Below are positions 41,257 to 49,700 of a stretch of 64,000 nucleotides of DNA, piece by piece. The DNA is from an uncultured Chloroflexota bacterium (GTDB taxonomy: Bacteria > Chloroflexota > Limnocylindria > Limnocylindrales > CSP1-4): the NCBI GenBank assembly GCA_903822495.1, contig CAIJPD010000050.1, positions 1 through 64,000 on the forward strand, written 5' to 3'. Numbering within the stretch: the first letter of the stretch is position 1; every line of letters begins with the position of its first letter. Both the position numbers and the translations under genes were made by a program. A model generated the notes under the pieces. It ran no database searches. It was not told the origin of the DNA and was given only the letters and a program-made list of their open reading frames with translations.

Positions 41257-42858
41257 TCAGCTCATGCGCTCGCCGGCACGGATGGGGACGTCCAGGCGGT
41301 TCTCCGGTGGGGCCAACGGGCAGGCCCAGCGGGGATCGAAGGCACACGAGGGCTGGAAGGCGAAGTTGAAGTCCACGACGATCGTGCCGGGCGAGCTCGG
41401 TCCCGGCCCGAGGTCAGCCCCCTTGGCCGTGTCCAGGAGGTAGCGACCCGCGCCGTAGGTTTCGCTCCCGTTGGTCCCGTCCCGAAACGGGAGGAAGAGC
41501 CCGCCGGCATAGCCGGGGATCCAGAAGAGCGACAGCTTGTGCGTGGAGCCGCCGATGGGGACGTCGACGCGACCGACCCGCTCGAAGGTCATTGGCTCGG
41601 GGCCGCTGTTGGGCAGGGCGATGGCGTTGGTGGGCGCGCCGACCGCCTGGGCACGGCCCTGGGAGTCGGAGCGAACGGGAAGCTCGAAGCGGAGCTCGCG
41701 GTTGTAGGCGAAATGCGTCGCATTGAAGGCGGCGCGGCGGTCGGCGGGCACCGGCGAGAGGGGGTGACGCCGGTAGAGCCCCTCGCGGGCCGTGCACCAT
41801 AGCGCCCAGCTGGCCTCGGGATCGGTCAGCGCCAGCCGTCGAACCTCCGAGTAGAGGTCAGACACGCGCCGGCGCCAGTCGGTGAGGCGGAGCTGCGACG
41901 GACTGTCGACGCCGGGCAGCCCATCGAGGCGGTCGTAACCTGCCGGGGATGCGGCCGGCGGGCGGGGGGCGCCAGCCGATGCTTGAGGGGCCCCCGATGC
42001 CTGGGGGTCGCGCATCGCGGATGCTTGAGCGCCGGTAGTCCCGGCCGCCGACCCGGTTCCGCCGGATGCTTGAGGGGACTGGAATGCTTGAGGCTCCATG
42101 CTGACGGCGCGGACGGGCGGGTCGCCCAGGGAGTCTGGGGCGCCGGGAGCCGCGGGCTGCGGGGCGGCGGCCGCGGTCCAGGTCGGGGCGGCCTGGGTGG
42201 CCTGACCCGAGTCTTCGGGGCCGGGCGCCAACCGCCAGGCGAGCGACTCGGTGACGCGCGCCGACTGCAGGTCGATGCTCGGCCAATCCGCCGACGCCGA
42301 GGCGCCGCGGACGGTGAGGGGCAGGACCGCCAGTTGCGGGACGGCCGGGGTCGCGAGGGCGGCCTCCGATTCCTCCAGCAGCACGTGGGCCGGGGGGGCG
42401 TCGGCCGCCATCACGGGCTGGTCCAACGCGACGTCGGCCGGGGTCGCGAGGGCGGCCTCCGATTCTTCCAACAGCACGTCGGCCGGGGTCGGGATGACCA
42501 CCCCCAGCTCGCCCATCGGAGCGTCGGCCGGGGTCGCAATGACCACCGGGGTCGCGGCGACCGCAGCGATGACCTCCTGGGCGACCGGGACCTTGATGCC
42601 CCAGCGCGCCTGGGCCGCCTTCATGGCGATCGCCTTGCGCTGCTCCGGGGAGAGCTGAGCGGCCCGCGCCTTGCCCCCCTTGAGCCCGCCGCGCCGGCCA
42701 AGCTCCACGGCAACCGGGTCGCGGGCCGGGGGTTCTGGCCGGACGGGCCGAGCGCCAGGCGTGGGAGCGGGGGCGCTGTCGATCTCCGTCGTCGTCTCCG
42801 CCGAGATGGACGGGGGCGACGAGGGTTCGGTCGCGTGGCTGCTGAAGGGGTCCGGCAT
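41257..42858 (-). CDS. fusion of a KGG-type N-terminal motif, repetitive linker and DUF1684 domain
   Basis: The 533-residue protein has three parts. Residues about 46-88 (RRGGLKGGKARAAQLSPEQR is the core) form the short basic motif seen in KGG-repeat nucleoid or stress proteins. Residues about 95-300 are a Pro/Ala/Glu-rich linker with the repeat LLEESEAALATPA and several PQAS units. The C-terminal 200 residues match DUF1684: LFWIPGYAGGLFLPFRDG, SETYGAGRYLLDT, and DFNFAFQPSCAFDPRWACPL followed by ENRLDVPIRAGER. Four PQAS/AQAS units are encoded by copies of the ATGCTTGA octamer read in reverse. TACTGT lies 6 nt before the ATG at 42858, a leaderless pattern. Confidence 0.75.
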   Translation of the reverse strand: MPDPFSSHATEPSSPPSISAETTTEIDSAPAPTPGARPVRPEPPARDPVAVELGRRGGLKGGKARAAQLSPEQRKAIAMKAAQARWGIKVPVAQEVIAAVAATPVVIATPADAPMGELGVVIPTPADVLLEESEAALATPADVALDQPVMAADAPPAHVLLEESEAALATPAVPQLAVLPLTVRGASASADWPSIDLQSARVTESLAWRLAPGPEDSGQATQAAPTWTAAAAPQPAAPGAPDSLGDPPVRAVSMEPQAFQSPQASGGTGSAAGTTGAQASAMRDPQASGAPQASAGAPRPPAASPAGYDRLDGLPGVDSPSQLRLTDWRRRVSDLYSEVRRLALTDPEASWALWCTAREGLYRRHPLSPVPADRRAAFNATHFAYNRELRFELPVRSDSQGRAQAVGAPTNAIALPNSGPEPMTFERVGRVDVPIGGSTHKLSLFWIPGYAGGLFLPFRDGTNGSETYGAGRYLLDTAKGADLGPGPSSPGTIVVDFNFAFQPSCAFDPRWACPLAPPENRLDVPIRAGERMS

Positions 42859-42864
42859 GGACCT

Positions 42865-42870
42865 ACAGTA
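42865..42870 (-). promoter_or_regulatory. -10 element of a probable leaderless promoter for the DUF1684 fusion gene
   Basis: TACTGT on the minus strand is 6 nt from the ATG at 42858, with AGGTCC between. The gene is divergent from the M48 protease gene. Confidence 0.45.
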
Positions 42871-42897
42871 TCGGCATAGGTACGTGCGTCAACACCT

Positions 42898-42911
42898 TAC
42901 CTTGGTACCTT
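42898..42911. promoter_or_regulatory. TACCTTGG repeat with TACC-TT-GGTA inverted symmetry
   Basis: TACCTTGG at 42898 is followed directly by TACCTTGT at 42906, and TACC-TT-GGTA (42898-42907) is an inverted repeat. It sits between the divergent DUF1684 fusion and M48 protease genes. One TACCTT could be the -10 element of the protease gene; the symmetry also suits an operator. Confidence 0.35.
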
Positions 42912-42972
42912 GTTGCCCAGTGGGGTCCGCCATGGCGACGCGGGCCTCGGCTGGACATTGGCAGGAGGAGCG

Positions 42973-44655
42973 ATGAGCGAAGCGCCGCGCCCGGGTGCTC
43001 GGCTGCGGGACCGGCTCCCGCCGATCGTGCTGGCTGTCGCCGGGGCGGCGTTGGTGGTGATCACCCTGCAGGCCTGGGACAGGGTCACGGCGGCCGGGGA
43101 GACCGCGGGGGCCCCGCTCTCGGTGGTCGCAGGCGCGCAGGCGGCCCTCGGGCTGTTCGTGACGGTGCGACCGAGACCGCTCCTGTCGCGCCGGCTCCTG
43201 GCCGCGGTGGGGCTGCTCTGGCTCCTGATCCTCACCGGCGTGGCGCTGACCCTCCTCCGTCGCGGTGAGCTGGCACAAGAGACGGCGGTCCTGCTGGGCG
43301 GGCTCGGGTTCATCCAGGGAGCGGCGTTGCTGGGCCTTGCCGCCACCACGCCGGAGGTGGCGGACGGGCGACTGCCCGGCCTCGTCGGGCGAGTCGGCGT
43401 CGTGATCGCCCTGGCGGCGGCCATCGTCGTGTCCGCCGTCGTGGTCGTCGGGCTGGTCGCCCTGATCGGCGCCGTCTTCGAGGTGATCGGCGGGTCGGGG
43501 AACGCGGGCCAGGTGGAGTGGCTGGCGGTCACCGGGATCGTGGTCCTCCCGGTGGTGCCCTTCGTCGCGGCGTCTGTCGGCAGTCGGCGCGCGGCCGCTG
43601 GCACGTTCGACCAGCAGGCGAGCGGGAACCGCCGGAACAGCCTCCTGCTCCTGGTGGCGCTGGTCGGCGTCGTAGCCGCCACCGGCGAGATCCTGACGGT
43701 CGCGCTCACACTCAGCCCCGCGCCGGCGCTCTGGGCGGCTGGGATCGCGGGCGGGATCGGGCTGCTCGCGGCCCTGGGTGCGGAACGGCTTGGCTCGGGC
43801 GTGATCCTGCGGGCCGCCGGCGCCCGGCCAGCCGACCGGCCCGGCGACGAGGTCCTGCGTCACGTGGTCGCAGAGCTCAGCCTCGCGGCGGGCATCCCGG
43901 CACCCGCCGCCTACGTGATCGAAAGCCCCAGCCTGAATGCGTTCTCGACCGGGCGGGACCCGCAGCACGGCGCCATCGCGGTGACCAGCGGGCTGCTGGC
44001 GCGAATGGATCGCGAGGAGCTCCAGGGGGTCGTGAGCCACGAGCTCGCCCACATCCGGAACCTCGACAGCCGCTACGCCCTGTACGTGGCGATCCTGGTC
44101 GGGCTGGTCGCGACCGTCACTGATGGGTTCCTGCGTCTCGTCGGCGAGGGATGGAAGCAGGGCGTGTTCTTCTGGTCGAGCGACGACGAGAAGGGCATCG
44201 TGACCGTGGCGGCGGGGATCGCGTTCGGCGTCTTCCTGACCCTGGTGGCCCTCCTCCTCCGGCTCGTCGCGCCGTTCTTCTCGCTCCTGGTGCAGGCCGC
44301 GGTCAGCCGCGAGCGTGAGTTTCTGGCCGACGCGACGGCGGTGGAGATCACGCGGAACCCGCGCGGGCTGGAGCGCGCGCTGGCGGCGGTGGCCCAGGAT
44401 CATGCGGACCTGGCTGTCGCCAACCGCGGCACCCAGCACCTCTGGTTCCGCAACCCGATCCGGGCCGGCAGCGACCGGCGGCCGGGGCTGCTGGCCACCC
44501 ATCCGTCGATCGGCGCGAGGATCGAGCGCCTTCGGGCGCTGCAGGGCCTGGCCGCGGGGTCGGTGGGCGAGGGGTCGGTGGGCGAACGTCCGCCTGGCCA
44601 CCCACTGCCCGACGAGGCGTCGTTCGACCCAGGCGGGCTCGACCGGGAGACGTAG
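42973..44655 (+). CDS. M48-family membrane metalloprotease (HtpX-like)
   Basis: The 560-residue protein has six or more hydrophobic segments and the zinc motif SHELAHIRNLDSRYAL near residue 354, with the third ligand region REREFLADATAVEITRNPRGL downstream, as in HtpX/Ste24-type proteases of membrane quality control. The N-terminal membrane region of about 270 residues is longer than in HtpX (about 290 residues in total), so this is an enlarged relative. AGGAGG at 42963-42968 sits 4 nt before the ATG. The stop precedes the tRNA by about 80 bp. Confidence 0.9.
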   Translation: MSEAPRPGARLRDRLPPIVLAVAGAALVVITLQAWDRVTAAGETAGAPLSVVAGAQAALGLFVTVRPRPLLSRRLLAAVGLLWLLILTGVALTLLRRGELAQETAVLLGGLGFIQGAALLGLAATTPEVADGRLPGLVGRVGVVIALAAAIVVSAVVVVGLVALIGAVFEVIGGSGNAGQVEWLAVTGIVVLPVVPFVAASVGSRRAAAGTFDQQASGNRRNSLLLLVALVGVVAATGEILTVALTLSPAPALWAAGIAGGIGLLAALGAERLGSGVILRAAGARPADRPGDEVLRHVVAELSLAAGIPAPAAYVIESPSLNAFSTGRDPQHGAIAVTSGLLARMDREELQGVVSHELAHIRNLDSRYALYVAILVGLVATVTDGFLRLVGEGWKQGVFFWSSDDEKGIVTVAAGIAFGVFLTLVALLLRLVAPFFSLLVQAAVSREREFLADATAVEITRNPRGLERALAAVAQDHADLAVANRGTQHLWFRNPIRAGSDRRPGLLATHPSIGARIERLRALQGLAAGSVGEGSVGERPPGHPLPDEASFDPGGLDRET

Positions 44656-44734
44656 TCATCGGGGCTGTCCCGATCCCGATGGTGACCGGGCGACGGCGAT
44701 GGACTACGCTGGCGGCGGCCAGGCCAAGCCCGGC

Positions 44735-44810
44735 GGGGGAGTAGCTCAGCGGTAAGAGCTGCCGTCTTATACACGGCCGGTCCCTGGTTCGAATCCAGGC
44801 TCCCCTACCA
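44735..44810 (+). tRNA. tRNA-Ile, anticodon UAU
   Basis: The full cloverleaf can be drawn: acceptor GGGGGAG (44735-44741) with CTCCCCT (44800-44806), D stem GCTC/GAGC, anticodon stem GCCGT/ACGGC closing the 7-nt loop CTTATAC, T stem CCTGG/CCAGG with loop TTCGAAT, discriminator A and encoded CCA. The loop centre gives anticodon UAU, which reads AUA. The first acceptor pair is G-T. TACGCT at 44705-44710 could be its -10 element. Most bacteria read AUA with a lysidine-modified CAU tRNA instead. Confidence 0.88.
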
Positions 44811-44882
44811 GCCAGGCGCCGCGGCATCGGGCCGCCGATCGCCCGTGCTCCCGGCGGTGCTTGAGCGCTTCCGCAGCGCCGC

Positions 44883-45635
44883 CTACATCAGGGCGCGGAT
44901 GCGCTCCACGAGGTGCACGCGCCGGTCGGTCGTCATGCCGCGCTGGGCCGGGAGCGAGGCGAGCCAGGCCGGGATCTGCTGCGGGGTGATCACCGCACAT
45001 GCCGAGGTCCGCTCGACCGAGAGGCCGGCATCCACGACGGCCGCGTGCATCTTGACCACGAAGTCACGGTCCTCGGCGCCGAACCAGCGTCGAACGCGCT
45101 CGGTGTCGCGGACGGCACGCTCGAGCGGGTTGTCGATCGGGGCCCACTTGCCGTCGGACATCCGCTGCTCCCAGGTGGTGCCGTGGCGCCGCATGACCCT
45201 GGCCGGCGGCATCTCGGTGAGAACGGCCGCGCCGAACGGGCCGATCACCAGCTCCGCGACTGGCCGTCCGTCAGGCAGTCGCACGCGCGCCGCGACGTGC
45301 AGGTCATCGCCCAGCGCGCGTGCCGCGCGGACGGCCGGGGTGGGTCGCTCGCGGTTACGGATCCGCTCCACCGAGGTCAGGATCCGGGTGAGGCCGACCA
45401 GGCCAAACCCCACGGGCGCCGTCAGCGAGAACGTCCAGGCCAGGACGCCCACGAGGATCCGGCTGTTCGTCAGCGGGCCGACGTCCGAGACCCTGGTCAG
45501 GAACGGCGTCGCCAGCGAGACGTAGGCGACCGCCGCAGCACCGCCGACCAGCACGGTGCCGATCACCAGCCCGGAGAGGACGGGGAGCATCGGGACGCTT
45601 CGGGGGGCGGGACGGGTGGACGCGATGATCTGCAT
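44883..45635 (-). CDS. membrane protein with NERD-like domain
   Basis: The 250-residue protein has two N-terminal hydrophobic segments (about 16-46 and 62-84) and a soluble domain that resembles the nuclease-related domain (NERD): RPVAELVIGPFGAAVLTEM, then HGTTWEQRMSDGKWAPIDNP and a helix LERAVRDTERVRRWF. The acidic D and ExK residues expected of an active nuclease core are not evident, so it is probably non-catalytic. It follows a DNA methyltransferase gene on the same strand after 48 bp. Domain call is tentative. Confidence 0.5.
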   Translation of the reverse strand: MQIIASTRPAPRSVPMLPVLSGLVIGTVLVGGAAAVAYVSLATPFLTRVSDVGPLTNSRILVGVLAWTFSLTAPVGFGLVGLTRILTSVERIRNRERPTPAVRAARALGDDLHVAARVRLPDGRPVAELVIGPFGAAVLTEMPPARVMRRHGTTWEQRMSDGKWAPIDNPLERAVRDTERVRRWFGAEDRDFVVKMHAAVVDAGLSVERTSACAVITPQQIPAWLASLPAQRGMTTDRRVHLVERIRALM

Positions 45636-45683
45636 GCGGGCATCATCCGCGCGGCGCGGCGCCTCGCCAATGAGAAGGAGGGG

Positions 45684-46643
45684 TCATCCGTCGGCCGCCG
45701 ACCGTCCCCCTGCCTTCGCGGCCCGGACGCGCGTCGGCTCGCGCCGCAGCACGAGGATGTGCTGGTGCACGATGTTGGGCACGAAGCCGTTCGGGTAGCC
45801 GTACGGTCGGAGCCTTGCGCCCGCCTGGTGCCAGATGACGTCGCCCTTGACCACGAAGCCAACGCCCGTGGCCCGCGCCGCCAGGTCCGACGCGGTGAAG
45901 ATGTAGCGACCGTCCTGGTAGGCGTCCCGGACGATGAGCACGGCATAGCGACCGGGACGGAGCACCCTGAGCAGCTGGGCCAGGACCTCCTCCATCCGAT
46001 CGAGATAGGCGGCGTAGTCGGGGGCGTTGGCGATGTCCGCCGGGTGGTCGCCGATCATCGCGTAATCCGTGCGCCGGTTGGCGTGCGCCTCGGCCAGCCG
46101 CCCTCCGGCCATGGTCAACGGCAGCTGGATGTTGTACGGCGGATCGGTGGCGACGAAGTCCACGGAATCGGCTTCGAGGGTGGGCAGGACGGCCAGGCAG
46201 TCGCCCTCGAGGAGGCGGGCACCGGAGGGATCGAAGCCGCGCTGGCCGCCGGGATCCTGCGCGCCGAGATCGGCCAGCAGGGGCCCCGCGCCGTCCCGCT
46301 CCGCGAGCGCCTCGGCAACGACCCGGCGGTAGACGGCGGCCCAGCGCGGGTCCAGCTCGATCCCGATGGCCTGGCGCGGCCCGCGCGCGATCGCTGCACC
46401 CAGGAGGGTGCCGCCGACACCGGCGAACGGATCGAGGACCACCTCTCCGGTCCGGCTGAAGAACTCGATCAGGCGCGCCATCAGGCGCGGCGGCTTGTTG
46501 GCGCCATGCGCCTTCCGGGCGGCGTGCCCCATCTCGGACGGATAGGCGGTCGCCCACACCGACTTCGTGAAGTACAGCCATTCCTCGCCCGGCAGCTCGT
46601 TGAGCTTGTTGCGGGGATGGGGCGGGCGCCGCGTCTCGGTCAT
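45684..46643 (-). CDS. site-specific DNA methyltransferase (amino-methyltransferase type)
   Basis: The 319-residue protein has motif I VVLDPFAGVGGTLLGA near residue 67 and motif IV VATDPPYNIQLP near residue 168. DPPY indicates methylation of an exocyclic amino group (N6-adenine or N4-cytosine). The order, S-adenosylmethionine motif first, then the catalytic motif, with only about 95 residues between and about 150 after, fits the gamma-like arrangement, although FAGVGGT itself is typical of other classes. No restriction endonuclease is recognised nearby, so it looks like an orphan enzyme. TAGGCT 7 nt before the ATG suggests leaderless transcription. Confidence 0.85.
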   Translation of the reverse strand: MTETRRPPHPRNKLNELPGEEWLYFTKSVWATAYPSEMGHAARKAHGANKPPRLMARLIEFFSRTGEVVLDPFAGVGGTLLGAAIARGPRQAIGIELDPRWAAVYRRVVAEALAERDGAGPLLADLGAQDPGGQRGFDPSGARLLEGDCLAVLPTLEADSVDFVATDPPYNIQLPLTMAGGRLAEAHANRRTDYAMIGDHPADIANAPDYAAYLDRMEEVLAQLLRVLRPGRYAVLIVRDAYQDGRYIFTASDLAARATGVGFVVKGDVIWHQAGARLRPYGYPNGFVPNIVHQHILVLRREPTRVRAAKAGGRSAADG

Positions 46644-46650
46644 CGGGTGC

Positions 46651-46656
46651 AGCCTA
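46651..46656 (-). promoter_or_regulatory. -10 element of a probable leaderless promoter for the methyltransferase gene
   Basis: TAGGCT on the minus strand is followed by a 7-nt spacer and the ATG at 46643. Confidence 0.45.
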
Positions 46657-46739
46657 GCCGGTTCGACGGGCGGTGACGGGGCGCCTCCGACTGGCCGCGG
46701 GAGGGCGGGTCGACCCGGGGACTACGCAGGCCGTGCCCG

Positions 46740-46745
46740 TAGAAT
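46740..46745 (+). promoter_or_regulatory. -10 element of a probable leaderless promoter for the LuxR-type regulator
   Basis: TAGAAT is followed by 8 nt and the ATG at 46754, divergent from the methyltransferase promoter about 85 bp away. Confidence 0.45.
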
Positions 46746-46753
46746 GCTGGTCT

Positions 46754-49700
46754 ATGGTCGCCAGGTTCACCAGCGCGCGATTCGTCGGTCGGGAGGCCGC
46801 GTTCGCCCGCCTCGCCGGCGCCCTGGAGGCAGCCGCGACCGGGCGCGCCACCACGGTGATGCTGGCGGCGGGGGCGGGCCTGGGTGCGTCCCGGTTCATC
46901 ACGGAGGCCGAACGCCGGCTCGCTGGCTCGGCCTCGCCGTACCTGGTCCTCCGCGGCCGATCCTCCACCGACGGCGCCGACGCGCCCTACGCGCCTGCCG
47001 TCCAGGCGCTGCGCACCCTGATCGGGGCGCTGCCCGACGCGCACCTCGCGGACGTGCTGGGGGCGGGCTCCGGCGATCTCAGCCGCATCCTCCCGGAGAT
47101 CCGCGGCCGGCTGCAGGCGCTGGGTGGAACCGGGGAGCGCGAGGCGATCAGCGCGCCGGAGCGTCGCCAGGCCCGCCTCCTCGAGGGCATCCTGCGCGTG
47201 CTCGGCCGCGCATCGCTCGACCGTCCGATCGCGCTGGTGATCGAGGACCTCCACCGGGCCGACGCCGGTACGCGCGCGCTCGTGACGTTCCTCACCCGGA
47301 TCGCCCGCGACCAGCGGCTGTGCATCATCGGCACCTACCAACCCGACGAGATGACGCGCAGCCACCCGCTCTGGGCCAGCCTGGCCTCCATCGAGGAATC
47401 GCACCGCCCCATCGACCACCTTCCACTCGAGCCCCTGGACCGCCGCTCCCTGGCCGATCTCATCGAAGGCATCGATGGACAACGACCCTCGGCCTCGGTG
47501 CTGGTCCTCGTGGCCGACCGCTCGCACGGGAACCCCCTCCTGGCGGAGGAGCTGGTGGCCGCCCACCGCGAGCTGTCCGTCGCCTCGCTCGCCGGCGGCC
47601 TCTCCCAGCTGGTGGTGGCACGGCTCGCCCTCCGCAGCGACGCGTGCCGCAGCGTGGTCCGCCTCGTGGCCCCCGCGGGGCGGCCATTGCCCCTGGCCAG
47701 CCTCGCCGCGATCGGCCAGGCCCTGGACCCGGTCGGGAGCCTCTGCCACTCGCCATCAGCAGCGCCGGAGGGGGCGCTCCACGGGGAGCTCGCCGCCGGG
47801 CTGCGCGAGGCCGTCGAGCACGGCTTCCTGGAGCTGCTCGGCGACACAGCGGTCGATGTGCGGCACGAGCTCATCGGTCGCGCGGTGACCGATGACCTGC
47901 TGCCAACCCAACGGGCACGCCAGCACGCGGCGATCGCCCGGACCCTCGCCGATCAGCCGATGGCCGCGGCCCGACACTGGCTGGTGGCCCACCACAACGC
48001 CGAGACGGCGTCCGCCGCAACCGCCGCGGCCGAGGCCGCGCTGGCCGTCGACGCGCCCGACGACGCGCTGGGCGCGCTGGAGCTCGCGCTCGAATTGACT
48101 GGCGAGGCGCCTGCGCCCGATGGCCGGGCCCGCGGTGGCGGCGCCCAGGCGTCCGATATCCGGCGGCTGCTGGTGCTGGCGGCCGGGGCCGCATTCTCGG
48201 GGGGCCAGCCCCGCCGGGCCGTGGCGATCGCGGAGGCGGCCATCGCCGGCTTCCCCGCCAGCTCGCTGGCGGCGCGGCGGATCGAGCTGGGCCTGCTGCA
48301 CGAGCGGCTGGGCCACTACCGGCGAGCGGCGGGCGACAACGACGGCGCGCTGGCCGAGTTCTCGCGCGCGCTCGAGCTGCTCCCCCGCGGGCCTGGACTG
48401 GAGCGGGCGACGGTCATGGCGGCGGTCGCCCAGGTGCGGATGCTGGAGGGGACGTTCTCCGACGCCGAGCGGTTTGCGCGCGAAGCCCTCGGGGTGGCCG
48501 CCGCCGTCGGGCCCGAGGCGGCGGCCGCCGCCGCCCATGCGACGACGACCCTGGGTGTCTCGCTGGGCTGGGGCCGCGACCCCGAGGCCGGGGTCCGGCT
48601 GCTCCAGGAAGCACGCCGGCTGGCGGAGCGGACCGGCGATCTCGACGCGCTCTTCCGCGTGTTCGCCAACCTGACGACCGTCCTCGACCTGGTCGGTCGG
48701 CGCGCCGAGGCCGTCGCGGTGGCGGAGGAGGGGATCGCGATCGCCCGGCGCCACGGCCAGGAAGCGGCCTACGGCAACTTCCTCCGCGGGAACGCTGCCG
48801 ATTCGCTCTTCCGCCTGGGTCGCTGGCGCGAATCCAGGGCCCTCAGCGCGACCGCGCTGGAGTGGAGCCCGCTCGGCGTCAGCTTCGTCAACGCCGGCGT
48901 CTACCTCGCCGTGGTGGAGATCGAGACCAGCAGCGGCGAGCTGGCGGCCCGGCTGCTGGGGCAGCTCCTGCTGGAGTTGGAGACCGTTCGCGACTCGCAG
49001 CATGCCGTCCCGGTCTACCAGGCCGCGGCGTCGTTCGCGATGTGGCGCGGCGACCTGGAGGACGCGCGACGGGCATCGGCACGCGGCTGGGAGCGCGTCC
49101 GCGAGACGGAAGACTGGTCTCTCGCCGCAAAGATGGCGGCAACCGCCCTGGATGTAGAGGCATCGAGCGCGGCCGAGTTCCGGGAGCAGCGCGTCCTGCC
49201 CGGCATCGCGGGCGCGCGCGAGCGCGGCCGGCGGATCGTGCGTGAGGCCGCGGCCCTGGTCGCCGGTTCCGGGGTACCGGTGACCACGGGCTCGCGCCGG
49301 GAAGCCGATGCCTTCCTCGAGGTGGCCCTGGCCTACGCGGCGCGGCTGGACGGCCGGGATGATCCCGACCGATGGGCCGCCATCGCCCAGGTATGGGAAG
49401 CCATCGACGATCCATACCAGGCGGCCCTCGCGCGATGGCGTGAGGCAGAGGCTGCGCTGGCCGCCGAAGGCGATGCGCGAGTGGGCCGGAGTCGGGCACG
49501 GGGACCGCTGCTCGACGCCTTCAACGCGGCGCTGGAGCTGGAGGCGCGGCCGCTCCTGCGCGAGCTGGCCGAGCTGGCCGGGCGGGCGCTGATCACAGTC
49601 CCGGCGGCGGCGGCCGAGGCGCTCGCGGCCCTCAGCGCGGGCGCCTCACGGACGTGGGACCAGGCCACGCCGGAGCGCCAGGCCGGCGGCGCGGGCGGAC

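Larger units (their letters stand above)
18637..42091. repeat. dispersed octamer ATGCTTGA, 18 copies
   Basis: Plus-strand copies start at 18637, 27767, 35166, 35181, 37234, 37501, 40132, 40153, 41979, 42021, 42066 and 42084; minus-strand copies at 25884, 25905, 30769, 31731, 37848 and 40932. Most are preceded by G and followed by G (GATGCTTGAG) or C. At about 70 percent GC an AT-rich octamer like this should appear about 0.4 times on both strands of the window. The copies occur in coding and intergenic DNA and in different reading frames. Confidence 0.75.

Noticed and set aside
38924-41443. 839-codon open frame on the plus strand across the envelope protein gene
   Set aside because: It is antisense to the gene at 38825-40768, has the Arg/Gly/Asp-rich composition of GC-driven shadow frames and no domain or start signal.
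42889-44601. 570-codon minus-strand frame over the M48 protease gene
   Set aside because: The plus strand has clear helices and the HELAH motif; the minus frame is a charged, low-complexity mirror.
44767-44827. Peptide EPGFEPGTG-like in a minus-strand frame near 44.8 kb
   Set aside because: This is the well-known false translation of a tRNA gene on the opposite strand; the tRNA cloverleaf at 44735 explains it.
44883-46643. Restriction-modification system made of the methyltransferase and the NERD-like protein
   Set aside because: The NERD-like domain lacks the expected acidic and lysine catalytic residues and is membrane-anchored, so a restriction role is not supported.
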